NCBI GenBank assembly: GCA_020632975.1 | Contig: JACKEL010000017.1 | Location: forward strand, 9,730-73,729 | Direction: 5' to 3' | DNA from: Myxococcales bacterium | GTDB lineage: Bacteria; Myxococcota_C; UBA6777 | DNA length: 64,000 nt | Shown: positions 7,749 through 16,422 of the stretch, in pieces | Numbering within the stretch: the stretch's first letter is position 1 | How the letters are laid out: each line of letters opens with the position of its first letter | Position numbers and translations under genes: made by a program | Notes under the pieces: model-generated | Told to the model about the DNA's origin: nothing | What the model saw: only the letters and a program-made list of their open reading frames with translations | Databases searched by the model: none

Positions 7749-9686
7749 TTGAGCGAAACAAATCAGTCTCCCTCTCAAGAAAAAGAGACGCCTACCACGG
7801 CGTCGGTAGGCTCTGCTTCCCAACAGCCGATCGCCCCTGTGATCGAGCGTTATCAACAGATCATCAAAGAACAACAGGCCATCGCAGAAGAACGCAAGCA
7901 ACAAGCCCAGACCATGCCTTGGGTCCGCGGTGGGCTTTTCCTTGCTCTCGTGGTCCTGTTGAGCCTAGGACTCTCGGGCGAACTCTTCGCAGGCTGGTAT
8001 CTTCTTGAGCTCGTGGTCTTTGTGGCTTTCATGTACTCCGTGTCCCACCATCGAAGACTGCGAAAAGAACGGCAAGATGCAGAGCTTTTGGCTGCGGTCT
8101 GTCAACGCGGCTTGGATCGACTCGAAGATCGTTGGCAACGCTTCCCCCATCGAGGCGATGCTTACCAAGATGACGATCACCCTTACGCCCAAGACCTCGA
8201 CATCTTCGGCCAAGGCTCCTTGTTTCAGTATCTTCACACCATGCAAACCCACTTTGGCGAAGAAACCCTCGCACACTGGATCTGTGAACCTGCGGATACA
8301 TCGACGATTCAGGCGAGACAAAAAACCGTCTTGGATCTCAAAGAACACCCCCAGATGCGTCGTTCTATCGAGCGCGAAGGGATGCGGCTTCACCTCAACG
8401 AAGACGCCCAACCCACCGAGCTTCCCAACCCCGAGCCCTTTCTTCAATGGGTGGAAGGCGGCTCTTATCTCAAAGACAAGCCTTTCCTGAAGCTGTGGAT
8501 CTGGATCTCCCCAGCTTTTGTCGTGACGACTTTTCTCATCCAACAAATCACGGGCAAGATCTCGATGGCTTGGTGGGCGCTTCCCCTGCTTGCCCAACTC
8601 CTCGTGGCTTACGGCTTGGGCGGGCACGTCGTGTCCATCCTGTCGAGCGTGTCGCTTCGAGAAAAAGTCTTCCTTCTCTACGCAAATCTTTTCCGCATCG
8701 TGGACCAAGAAACCGCAGAAAAAGGAACGCCCCTACACAAGCTCCAGTCGGTTCTGCGCGAACAAGGGCACGCTCCTCACGAAGAGATGGCGCGTTTGCA
8801 AAAGATCATCGACATGAGCGATGTCCGTTATTCGGGCCTGATCCACTTTCCGCTCAACACGATCTTCTTCTGGGATCTGCACTGCCTCACACGCCTCGAA
8901 ACCTGGCAAGATCGCGTAGGTCCCAAGGTCCGCTCGTGGTTTGAACTCCTTGGAGAACTCGAAGCTTTGTGTGCACTCGCGACCTTTGCGGACGAAAACC
9001 CCGATTACAGGATGCCTTCGTTCACTGAAGAAGATGCGCCGCTTTGTTTTGAAGCCAAAGAGTTGGGACATCCGCTCTTGTCGCGCCGCGCTCGTGTCGC
9101 CAACGATCTTTCTTTCAATGAGGTCACTCCGCTTCTTTTGTTGACGGGTTCCAACATGTCAGGCAAAAGCACATTGCTCCGTACCATCGGCCTGAATACC
9201 GCTCTCGCTTACACAGGTGCGCCTGTTTGTGCAGAAAGCTTTGAGCTTTCCCCCAACCTGCAAATCGCGACAAGTATGCGGATCAAAGACTCCCTCGAAC
9301 ATGGGATCTCTTTCTTCATGGCCGAGCTTTATCGTCTCAAGCGCGTGCTCGATCTGCGTAACCAGTCAAAGCCTTTGTTCTATCTTCTCGATGAGATGCT
9401 TCACGGCACCAACACACTTGAGCGACGCGTCGCGGCGTTGGGCATCATCTCCCAGCTCCTCGACTCCAAAGCGATCGGCTCCGTTTCAACGCATGACATG
9501 GAACTTAGCGAGAAGTGCAAGCGTTTTGGTGAAAAAGTCGAGTTCGCTTACCTCAGCGATCAAATCAAAGATCGCCAGATGCGCTTTGATTACAAACTCC
9601 GCAAAGGCATCTCCCCCACCACCAATGCACTCAAGTTGATGGAGATCGTCGGCATCGAACTCCCCGAAGGCTCGAAAGAGTGGTGA
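7749..9686 (+). CDS. Membrane-anchored MutS-family ATPase
   Basis: A 645-residue MutS-like protein. Residues ~57-100 hold two hydrophobic segments (GGLFLALVVLLSLGLSG; YLLELVVFVAFMYSV), and a second hydrophobic pair lies near 255-300. The C-terminal MutS domain V has a Walker A at ~465-473 (GSNMSGKST), then FFMAELYRL, a Walker B-like LFYLLDEMLHGTNT and STHDMELSE. The mismatch-recognition domain of MutS (FxE) is absent. This is therefore a divergent membrane-bound relative rather than the repair protein itself; its role is unknown. The TTG start at 7749 has AGAAGGA at good spacing; a nearby ATG at 7742 is out of frame. Confidence 0.85.
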   Translation: MSETNQSPSQEKETPTTASVGSASQQPIAPVIERYQQIIKEQQAIAEERKQQAQTMPWVRGGLFLALVVLLSLGLSGELFAGWYLLELVVFVAFMYSVSHHRRLRKERQDAELLAAVCQRGLDRLEDRWQRFPHRGDAYQDDDHPYAQDLDIFGQGSLFQYLHTMQTHFGEETLAHWICEPADTSTIQARQKTVLDLKEHPQMRRSIEREGMRLHLNEDAQPTELPNPEPFLQWVEGGSYLKDKPFLKLWIWISPAFVVTTFLIQQITGKISMAWWALPLLAQLLVAYGLGGHVVSILSSVSLREKVFLLYANLFRIVDQETAEKGTPLHKLQSVLREQGHAPHEEMARLQKIIDMSDVRYSGLIHFPLNTIFFWDLHCLTRLETWQDRVGPKVRSWFELLGELEALCALATFADENPDYRMPSFTEEDAPLCFEAKELGHPLLSRRARVANDLSFNEVTPLLLLTGSNMSGKSTLLRTIGLNTALAYTGAPVCAESFELSPNLQIATSMRIKDSLEHGISFFMAELYRLKRVLDLRNQSKPLFYLLDEMLHGTNTLERRVAALGIISQLLDSKAIGSVSTHDMELSEKCKRFGEKVEFAYLSDQIKDRQMRFDYKLRKGISPTTNALKLMEIVGIELPEGSKEW

Positions 9687-9743
9687 TTACCCTGCCCTCA
9701 TCGTCTCCCCTCAAGTCCCCCGACTCTCTCTAAAAAGACCGTA

Positions 9744-10493
9744 TTATCGCATCTTTCGCATCTCAAGGATCTGCTCTTTTCCCCACGACACCCCATATTG
9801 ATCGTCGAGAAAATACAGCCCGACACGATCTTCTTCCCCTTCCACCCGCGTCAAAAAGCCCACAAGACACGTCGCGTAAGGTGCGCCCAAAGATCCTGCA
9901 TTCAGACAAAGACAATCGTTGATCACGTCGGCGCCTCGGGACTCATGGATATGACCACAGACCAAGAAACCTTTGTGGCGTTCCGCATGTTCGCGGATCG
10001 CTTCGCTGCCCACGTGCTGTCCGTTATGATGAAGACGATCAAGCTCTGTGCGGATAGGTGGCGCATGGCACAACAAGATATCCACCTTTGGGATCACAAG
10101 CTGCTCGATCTCCTCTTCTTCCCATTCGTATGGGAAACCAAAGTGCTGTGGCCCCGCACCACCCACACCATACACCCGCAGTCCCGCGATCTCCCCAACC
10201 TTGCGATCGATACAACCTTCCCCTGTTATCTCTGGGAGATCGTGATTGCCAGCGACCCAAAGATAAGGAATTCCCAAAGACGAGACCCGCGAAAACACCG
10301 CATCTACGGACTCTTCGTAACGCATCTTTTGGCGGACATCCGCATCAGCATGCCCCAACCCCCATAAAGCGTTGACCCCAAGATCACCCACCAACAAGAT
10401 GCCATCCACACGACGACGTTGGACCAGCTCTAAGACTCGATCCAACATCTCCAATTCACCGTGGATATCACCAATGACTGCAAGTGTCGTCAT
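9744..10493 (-). CDS. Calcineurin-like metallophosphoesterase
   Basis: A 249-residue metal-dependent phosphoesterase. It shows the family signature in order: D-x-H in AVIGDIHGE, GD in LLVGDLGVN, GNHD in WVAGNHDLPE, a late His in LLCHAPP and GHIH in VCGHIHESRG. These are ligands for the two-metal centre. Substrate unknown (cyclic nucleotide, phosphoprotein or other). The open frame continues far upstream across the neighbouring CBS gene, but ATG at 10493 is the real start: it has GGAG nine bases upstream and begins exactly at the MTTLAVIGDIHG fold. It diverges from the CBS-protein gene. Confidence 0.88.
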   Translation of the reverse strand: MTTLAVIGDIHGELEMLDRVLELVQRRRVDGILLVGDLGVNALWGLGHADADVRQKMRYEESVDAVFSRVSSLGIPYLWVAGNHDLPEITGEGCIDRKVGEIAGLRVYGVGGAGPQHFGFPYEWEEEEIEQLVIPKVDILLCHAPPIRTELDRLHHNGQHVGSEAIREHAERHKGFLVCGHIHESRGADVINDCLCLNAGSLGAPYATCLVGFLTRVEGEEDRVGLYFLDDQYGVSWGKEQILEMRKMR

Positions 10494-10616
10494 GCTCTTT
10501 CGCTCCACTTCCTTTGAAAGACGTGCAAACCACACAAGAGCCCTAACACGACCCTTGCAAATGCACAACGCCTTCGCTACCTTGGGGCGCAAACAGCCAA
10601 CCCCAAGGAGCCTCGG

Positions 10617-11081
10617 ATGAACGCCAAGCACGAAAACGCACTCCACCTGTCGCCTTTTCGCGTCAACGATCTGATGACGCACCAAGTCACGACCCTCCTC
10701 GAAACTGAAACCATGGATCTCGCGCAAACCTTGATGCGGGCTGAGCGTATCCGTCACCTGCCCGTGGTCGATGCCAAAGGACGGCTCGCTGGGCTGGTGA
10801 CCCACCGTGATCTTCTTCGCGTGTCTGTCAGCGAAGTCGCAGAGATGGACCCAGAAGAACGTATCGAGCTTTTGCAGGCCATCCCCGTGATGTCCATGAT
10901 GCAACGCAATGTACGAACCGTTTCCCCCATGACGTCTCTTCGTGAAGCCGCACAGCTTCTCCTCGAACACAAGTACGGTTGCCTCCCCGTCGTCAACGAA
11001 CACCGCGAACTCATCGGCATCTTGACGGAATCCGACTTTGTGAAGCTCTTTTTGCGACTCTTTGAAGATCAAGACGATTGA
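10617..11081 (+). CDS. CBS-domain pair protein
   Basis: A 154-residue stand-alone Bateman module. The first CBS runs from about VNDLMTHQVTTLLETETM to LAGLVTHRDLL, and the second from about MSMMQRNVRTVSPMTSL to LIGILTESDFVKL. Such modules bind adenine nucleotides and regulate partner proteins. No partner domain is fused. The start is supported by AAGGAG at 10605-10610. Ligand and target are not evident. Confidence 0.88.
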   Translation: MNAKHENALHLSPFRVNDLMTHQVTTLLETETMDLAQTLMRAERIRHLPVVDAKGRLAGLVTHRDLLRVSVSEVAEMDPEERIELLQAIPVMSMMQRNVRTVSPMTSLREAAQLLLEHKYGCLPVVNEHRELIGILTESDFVKLFLRLFEDQDD

Positions 11082-11333
11082 TCCACCGATCCCACAAAAC
11101 CGCCACAGTACCCTACCTCGCAAGACATCGACCACCCAGAAAAAGCCTAAAGATTCCAAAGAGAAAGAGCAAAGTACCAGCGACCCGACAAAAGAGGACT
11201 AGTACTTTTGTAGGGGGTCCTTCTTTTCGCTCTTTCGATGCAAAACCCTACTTTTGTCTCTCATCTGGCCTTGTTTTGGCGGCTATACCTTTCCTCATGT
11301 TGATTCACAAAGACACGACGAAAGGAACGACCC

Positions 11334-12101
11334 ATGTCACAACAAGCTATGTCCCACGCTGCCCCCCACAACATCACAGCTTCATCACGCCAAGCCGCGT
11401 TGCTTTCGGGGATCTCGCTATTGTTGATGGCGGTCTTTGCAGGGATCGCAGTGGGGATCTTTGGAAAGCTGGTCGTCCCCCAAGATGCTACAGCGACCGC
11501 CAAAAACATCCTTGGTGCAGGAAGCCTTTTTCGCATGGGGATCTTGAGTTGGTTTGTGATCCTCTGTCTGGATCTGCTGGTGAGTTGGTCGTTGTATGTG
11601 TTCTTTCGCCCGATGAATCAAGGACTGTCTCTTCTCGGCGGTTGGTTGCGCTTGCTTTATACGGCACTTTTGGGTGCTTCATGGCTTCAACTGATCGCCG
11701 CCCTGCGTTGGAGCGAACATCTCCCCGCAAACTTGTCGGGCTCTCTCGCCTCCAAACAGCTCTTGCTCTCGATCCAAACCTTCCAAACAGGTTGGGATAT
11801 CAGCCTTGCGGTCTTTGGCGCACATCTCTTCGTGTTGGGTTATATCTCGTTGAAAAGCGGTTTGGTGCCCAAGTGGATCGGGCTCTTTCTTTGCTTGGCA
11901 TGCGTGGGCTACATGACAAACGGCATTGGAACCCTGATCAGCCCATCATACGGACCTTACAAAGCCATCGTGGACATGATCTTTTTCGTCCCCATGCTTT
12001 TGGGTGAGTTGGGTCTGGCCATCTGGATGCTTGTACGAAACAAACGCTTCGCTTTCTCCGCATCTCCCCGCCCCAGCGCCCTCCCCGTGCTCACTCACTA
12101 A
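11334..12101 (+). CDS. DUF4386-family integral membrane protein
   Basis: A 255-residue polytopic inner-membrane protein with about six hydrophobic segments (for example ALLSGISLLLMAVFAGIAVG, WFVILCLDLLVSWSLYVFF and VDMIFFVPMLLGELGLAIWM). The pattern, with the N-terminal arm, the central FFRPMNQGLSLLGGWLRL and GLVPKWIGLFL, matches the DUF4386 family, whose function is unknown. AAAGGAACGACCC precedes the ATG. The last 11 bases overlap the end of the convergent ATP-grasp gene. Confidence 0.75.
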   Translation: MSQQAMSHAAPHNITASSRQAALLSGISLLLMAVFAGIAVGIFGKLVVPQDATATAKNILGAGSLFRMGILSWFVILCLDLLVSWSLYVFFRPMNQGLSLLGGWLRLLYTALLGASWLQLIAALRWSEHLPANLSGSLASKQLLLSIQTFQTGWDISLAVFGAHLFVLGYISLKSGLVPKWIGLFLCLACVGYMTNGIGTLISPSYGPYKAIVDMIFFVPMLLGELGLAIWMLVRNKRFAFSASPRPSALPVLTH

Positions 12102-13188
12102 ACCAAGTTTCCTCCAGTTGTCGAAGCCCCTCCGCAGATGACGCCACCAAAAGTAACCCCCCCGAAGCATGGCCAGGATCACAAGCATCAGGCAAACGAA
12201 AAGCCCCGTCCTCTCGAGATCCTGGCGAGATTGCTGCAAAAGAGTGCCCCGCCAGTCGTTTGTTGTCTCGTTGTGAAGGATGCCACCATGTATAATGCCA
12301 TCCCTTCGGGACATAGGGCCCTAGCGCCAAGGTAAGCCTTCCAAAAGTGTAACGAGCGTTGATCTCCACGATGGCTCGTTCAATCACAACATCCCCCAAG
12401 AGCCCGCACATCGCATCAAAACTCACAGGCCCAAAATAACCACACGCTGCGATCTTTTCGACCGTGCGTTGCGCATCCTCAAAGACCAGCGAAGGAGCTT
12501 GCCAAGAAGCATCAAAGCGATTGCCTCGATGGTTGCCTGAAAGTGACGTAAGCAACAAACAAGAACCCAGATAATCAAAGCCCCCATCCTTTCGGATCGA
12601 AAAGTGGAGCGAATACTCTTTTTCCTTTTGAATCCAAGGCTCAAAGATCAGCGGTACGCCTTTTTGCAACAAACGCAGCGACCAAACCTTTGCGTTTTCT
12701 TCGATGCGATGGGGCTTTCCAAGCACTCTCTCGCGTCCCCCTACCCCAAATGGATGTTTGAGCACCCAAGGATGAGGACAATCCTGCACAGAGCGCTCCA
12801 TCTCTTCGAGAGAATGGATCACGCAACTTTGCGGAAGCGCGATACCAAGTTCTTCTGCGACGGTCTGAGAAAAGATCTTGCTGTTCACCTCAGAAACCGC
12901 GGCTGCCTCGGGAAGATCAGCGACGAGTCCCAAACGTCGAACCATCCGATGCAATCGCGGAGTCACACCCCACGCAAGGAGGCTTTTTCCTTCAAGCTCG
13001 CTTTGGGGCTCTGTATCTTCGGGTGTCCCAAGAGATAAAAGCTGTGCATCTTGGCAACCTTCGAGAAGGCGCAAGACAGCCCCCCACCGTTCCACAAAAG
13101 GCGGAAAATACTTGGAAGGTCGATATCTTTCGCCGCCTCCCAACTCATACTCAAAGTCAAAGTTTGAATAGATCAGATGACTCGTCAT
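12091..13188 (-). CDS. ATP-grasp enzyme coupled to a DUF455 gene
   Basis: A 365-residue ATP-grasp-fold protein, a family that ligates carboxylates to amines or thiols through acyl phosphates. An ATP-grasp core at ~105-300 is suggested by VLKHPFGVGGRERVLG (nucleotide-binding lysine and glycine loop), IFEPWIQKEKEYSLHF and the metal-binding IVEINARYTFGRLTLAL. The N-terminal ~100 residues may be a substrate-binding Rossmann-like domain. Its ATG at 13188 overlaps the stop of the upstream DUF455 gene (ATGA), so the two are translationally coupled. The substrate is unknown; nothing identifies it as a known purine, peptide or siderophore ligase. Confidence 0.8.
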   Translation of the reverse strand: MTSHLIYSNFDFEYELGGGERYRPSKYFPPFVERWGAVLRLLEGCQDAQLLSLGTPEDTEPQSELEGKSLLAWGVTPRLHRMVRRLGLVADLPEAAAVSEVNSKIFSQTVAEELGIALPQSCVIHSLEEMERSVQDCPHPWVLKHPFGVGGRERVLGKPHRIEENAKVWSLRLLQKGVPLIFEPWIQKEKEYSLHFSIRKDGGFDYLGSCLLLTSLSGNHRGNRFDASWQAPSLVFEDAQRTVEKIAACGYFGPVSFDAMCGLLGDVVIERAIVEINARYTFGRLTLALGPYVPKGWHYTWWHPSQRDNKRLAGHSFAAISPGSREDGAFRLPDACDPGHASGGLLLVASSAEGLRQLEETWFSE

Positions 13189-14015
13189 GAGGGACCTGGG
13201 GAAGTCTCGATCTCTGCCATACGCGCGATAAACTCTTCATCCAACCCAGCACGGCGGCGGCCATCTTCGTTAAACTCCAACCCACGGGCGCGATGAGGCT
13301 CACACCACTTGGGAAGATGCGTAATAAAGTTTTCGAAAGGGCTCTCCCCATCGGGCGTATAGTGACGCAACCAGTGTCCTCCAAAACGCACGTGCATCAA
13401 CTCATCCGTGAAGATTTGTTTCATCAAGTCAGCGGCGCCGTGATCGTCAAACGACCGAAACACCCGCTCGTAAAAGGGCGCGTGATCGAGGTTGGCTTGC
13501 TCAAGGCTAAGGTGCATGCAACACACCCACGTCAGGGGATCTTTGATCTGTGGTGCGATCCGCCAGAAGTGATCGTTGAGTGGAAAGTCCCCAAACTCCG
13601 CGCCCATCGCCTGAACTCGCTCGATATACAAACGAGTATGTTCTTGCTCGTCAAGAATAATTCGGACAAGTCCCATGCGAAAACCACGCGGTGCATTGGG
13701 GAAAGCCAACAAAGCCCAAGCCATCATCTCCAAGGCCATCAGTTCGTGATTCCCGAAGGCATGGAGCGTGCGAGCGCGCATCTCTGGATCATGAAGGGAC
13801 TCAGCGCGTGGGATGCGTTTTCTTTTGCGCTTGCTTGCGATCTCTAGGTGCGGAGGGCGCGAAGGACGCTGCCAATCCACAGCATCGCCAGGTTGTTCGT
13901 CTGTAAGACTCGGCAACAAGTGAGGTGCGGACATCAAAGCAGCAGCGGGGTTGGTGAGCTTTCCCTCCAAAGTATCCGCAAAAAAGATCTGTTCAGCAAA
14001 GTCACGAATCTCCAT
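13185..14015 (-). CDS. DUF455 ferritin-like protein
   Basis: A 276-residue protein of the DUF455 family, a ferritin-like helical bundle. It has the family N-terminus EIRDFAEQIFFADTLEGKL and iron-ligand-like E/H residues in NHELMALEMMAWALLAFP, ILDEQEHTRLYIER, LSLEQANLDH and FTDELMHVRFGGHWL. A carboxylate-bridged di-iron site is therefore likely, though no reaction is established for the family. The frame stays open to a GTG at 14048, but the ATG at 14015 has GGAG six bases upstream and matches the usual family start. First gene of a coupled pair with the ATP-grasp enzyme. Confidence 0.82.
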   Translation of the reverse strand: MEIRDFAEQIFFADTLEGKLTNPAAALMSAPHLLPSLTDEQPGDAVDWQRPSRPPHLEIASKRKRKRIPRAESLHDPEMRARTLHAFGNHELMALEMMAWALLAFPNAPRGFRMGLVRIILDEQEHTRLYIERVQAMGAEFGDFPLNDHFWRIAPQIKDPLTWVCCMHLSLEQANLDHAPFYERVFRSFDDHGAADLMKQIFTDELMHVRFGGHWLRHYTPDGESPFENFITHLPKWCEPHRARGLEFNEDGRRRAGLDEEFIARMAEIETSPGPS

Positions 14016-14150
14016 CCATCTCTCCCATCCATAGGTCTCTAAGATCACGCGCTTGCTATAGCAGATCTCCTACAAAGATGACAGGGCATGCACACGTCTA
14101 TTCCGCTTTTGGGAGAGCAAAGTCTCCCCTCTCAACGAACGGATCATCCG

Positions 14151-14180
14151 TTGACATCGCGCAAAACCTCATGATATGTT
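14151..14180 (+). promoter_or_regulatory. Candidate sigma70 promoter for acyltransferase operon
   Basis: Perfect -35 TTGACA (14151-14156) with TATGTT (14175-14180) after 18 bases, about 85 bases upstream of the acyltransferase start and in the divergent region with the DUF455 gene. Confidence 0.55.
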
Positions 14181-14264
14181 CCGTGCCGAGTCTCCCGAGG
14201 TTTGCAGATGGAAGTGGGTTGCAAACACGATTTCACACGCGAGCGGAGAGCAGAGGAGAGGGCG

Positions 14265-15119
14265 GTGTCATTCTTGATTTTTGATGACGTGGCAGAGCGC
14301 GTAGAACGTCTAGATATCCCTTTTAATCAGTATGGTTACGACACGTTTGGGGTCTCCAAACAGCATCTCAAGTACTTCTATAGTATGTTGACCTTCATTT
14401 ACCGTCACTACCTGACCGTTACGGTCGAAGGTATCGAAAATGTTCCCGCCAAAGGCCGATGCATGGTGGTAGGAAACCACTCGGGGGGCATCGCACTTGA
14501 CGGCGGGATGGTCGTCAATTCGATGTTGTTAGAACGCGAGCAACCACGCTTGGTTCACGGTATGGCCGACAAGTTTCTCAACAGCATCCCTTTCACTTCG
14601 ATGTGGCTCAATCGTGTGGGCCAACTGACGGGCCTCCCCGAACATGCTGTGCGACTCCTTGAATCCGATCGTGTACTGATGGTTTTCCCCGAAGGAGCGC
14701 GAGGAACCGCCAAACTGTACAAAGAGCAGTTTTCGCTCGTGCGTTTTGGGACAGGATTTATGCGGCTGGCCTTGCAAACGGGCTCTCCCATCGTACCTTT
14801 CGCCTTCATTGGTGGTGGTGATGCCATCCCCACGATCCGCAACCTCAAAACGGTAGGTAGCTTGGTGGGCGTCCCTTATGTCCCCGTCACTCCGTATCTT
14901 TTGCCTCTCCCACGTCCAGGCGTGCACTGTCATATCCTTTACGCAGAACCCATGTACTTTGAGGGTACAGGGTCCGAAGAAGACGAGATCATCGAAGGGT
15001 ACGTCAAGCAAGTCAAAGAGAAGATCGGCGAACTGATCGAACAAGGGCGCAAAACCCGTGATACAGCGGTCGCGATCCGCCAAGGTCGCAAAGTGGAATT
15101 CGAGGAGGAGGGACGCTGA
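14265..15119 (+). CDS. PlsC-like lysophospholipid acyltransferase
   Basis: A 284-residue 1-acyl-glycerol-phosphate acyltransferase-family enzyme acting on membrane lipids. The catalytic motif appears as NHSGGIALD (H-x5-D, one spacer longer than classical HX4D), followed by the acceptor-binding FPEGARGTAK and the IVPFAFIGGGDA strand. The frame is open to a TTG at 14202, but GTG at 14265 is preferred because AGGAGAGGG lies directly upstream. Its TGA overlaps the ATG of the next gene (TGATG), so the two are coupled. Acyl acceptor unknown. Confidence 0.85.
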   Translation: MSFLIFDDVAERVERLDIPFNQYGYDTFGVSKQHLKYFYSMLTFIYRHYLTVTVEGIENVPAKGRCMVVGNHSGGIALDGGMVVNSMLLEREQPRLVHGMADKFLNSIPFTSMWLNRVGQLTGLPEHAVRLLESDRVLMVFPEGARGTAKLYKEQFSLVRFGTGFMRLALQTGSPIVPFAFIGGGDAIPTIRNLKTVGSLVGVPYVPVTPYLLPLPRPGVHCHILYAEPMYFEGTGSEEDEIIEGYVKQVKEKIGELIEQGRKTRDTAVAIRQGRKVEFEEEGR

Positions 15120-16030
15120 TGAAGATCTTGATTACAGGGATGTCAGGACAACTTGGCCGACGTGTCGCGGAGTTTATGCATCATCAAGGGCACCACGTGA
15201 TCGGTGTTGACCGACGCCCTTGGCCCGATCCTCCCCGTGGTGTGGAGATGTACAACGTCGACATCCGCAAACGCCCTGCTGAAGACGTTTTCCGCACCCG
15301 TCGCCCAGATGCAGTCATCCACATGGCGACAGTCACGCACTTCACGACACCCGCAGAAGAACGCTATCGCATCAATCTTTGGGGCACCAAAGCTGTCTTC
15401 GATTATTGCCATCACTACGGCGTCAAGCAGGTGTTGTTTGTGGGACGTCATACTTGTTATGGCGCCGCTCCTGACACACCACTTTACCAAAACGAAGATG
15501 AGCCACCCGCAGCCATCGCGACATTCCCCGCTTTGTCAGACCTCGTATCTGCCGACCTATACGCCGCTTCAGCGATCTGGCGATACCCCAACATGAACAC
15601 TGCCGTCTTGCGACTCTGCTACACCTTGGGTTCTTCCATGCGCGGCACACTCTCTAGCTACCTCAAAGGTCCAAGAGTCCCTACAGTCATGGGCTTTGAC
15701 CCCTTGTTTCAGTTTATGCACGAACACGACGCTGTTTTAGCCATTGGTCTTGCGCTTCTCAGCCACCTTCGCGGTGTCTATAACGTCGCAGGACCCGAGC
15801 CTTTGCCCTTGTCGGTTTTGATCAAAGCCACTGGACGAAACAACATCCCTCTCCCCGAAGCCATCTTTCCCCACATCGTCGGGCGTCTTGGCTTCCCCAA
15901 ACTTCCTCTTGGCGCAGAAGAACACCTCAAATACCCAATCGTGATCGACGATAGCAGCTTCCGCAAAGCCACTGGATTTGAAGAAGCTTACGATGCAGAA
16001 CAAACCATGCAGTCTTTCCGCTACTCCTGA
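15119..16030 (+). CDS. NAD-dependent epimerase/dehydratase (extended SDR)
   Basis: A 303-residue Rossmann enzyme. The nucleotide-binding glycine motif is ITGMSGQLGRRVAEFM, the acidic residue after beta-2 is in VIGVDRRPW, and the N-terminal sheet continues with VIHMATVTHF. The usual YxxxK is not clearly present: the equivalent region reads DLYAASAIWRYPN, so catalysis may be altered. Translationally coupled to the acyltransferase, suggesting joint work on a lipid or glycolipid. The C-terminal half resembles sugar-nucleotide epimerases, but the substrate cannot be assigned. Confidence 0.8.
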   Translation: MKILITGMSGQLGRRVAEFMHHQGHHVIGVDRRPWPDPPRGVEMYNVDIRKRPAEDVFRTRRPDAVIHMATVTHFTTPAEERYRINLWGTKAVFDYCHHYGVKQVLFVGRHTCYGAAPDTPLYQNEDEPPAAIATFPALSDLVSADLYAASAIWRYPNMNTAVLRLCYTLGSSMRGTLSSYLKGPRVPTVMGFDPLFQFMHEHDAVLAIGLALLSHLRGVYNVAGPEPLPLSVLIKATGRNNIPLPEAIFPHIVGRLGFPKLPLGAEEHLKYPIVIDDSSFRKATGFEEAYDAEQTMQSFRYS

Positions 16031-16160
16031 TCCAACGCTTTTGCTGCTCCAGCCCACTCCCCAACGCCTCCTCCACAAGACGAGCCTCCAAGCAACAACA
16101 AGCTCCCCCAAGCCCTCCCACATGCCCATCCTCTCGCAAGAATAGCGCCTTTTGATCCTC

Positions 16161-16255
16161 ATAGCGTGGTGCGTTAGAAATGGGAACAACGAGCAACCTA
16201 AATGACCCTACCCATCGTTCTTTCAGAACATGATGTCGTTTCTTGTTCTATCGTT
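16161..16255 (-). repeat. Dispersed intergenic repeat, copy 2
   Basis: Reverse-strand copy of the repeat at 301-397, sharing blocks such as AACGATAGAAC and CATTTCTAACGCACCACGC. It lies in the 392-base gap between the epimerase and the peptidoglycan-binding gene. Just outside it, TCAAGATCTG occurs twice (near 16262 and 16284). Confidence 0.7.
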
Positions 16256-16323
16256 CTGCGCTTTCAAGATCTGAGCTTTTGATTCTCAAGATCTGCTCGT
16301 GCTCTCTTGATCGTCGCCACGCC

Positions 16324-16365
16324 AAAAAAAAGGCCTACAACCCATCAAGATGTCGGGTGTAGGCC
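16324..16365 (-). terminator. Rho-independent terminator
   Basis: On the minus strand a GGCCTAC/GTAGGCC stem, extended by CCC pairing, is followed directly by eight Ts (A-run at 16324-16331 on the plus strand). It sits 58 bases downstream of the peptidoglycan-binding gene stop. Confidence 0.85.
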
Positions 16366-16422
16366 AAGAATCATGCACCGCATGAGGACAAAGAAACGGT
16401 GTGTTGTCCTAGGAAGCGGAGA

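Noticed and set aside
10494..11159. N-terminal extension of the metallophosphoesterase frame
   Set aside because: It runs antisense through the CBS gene; the fold and a good ribosome site begin at 10493.
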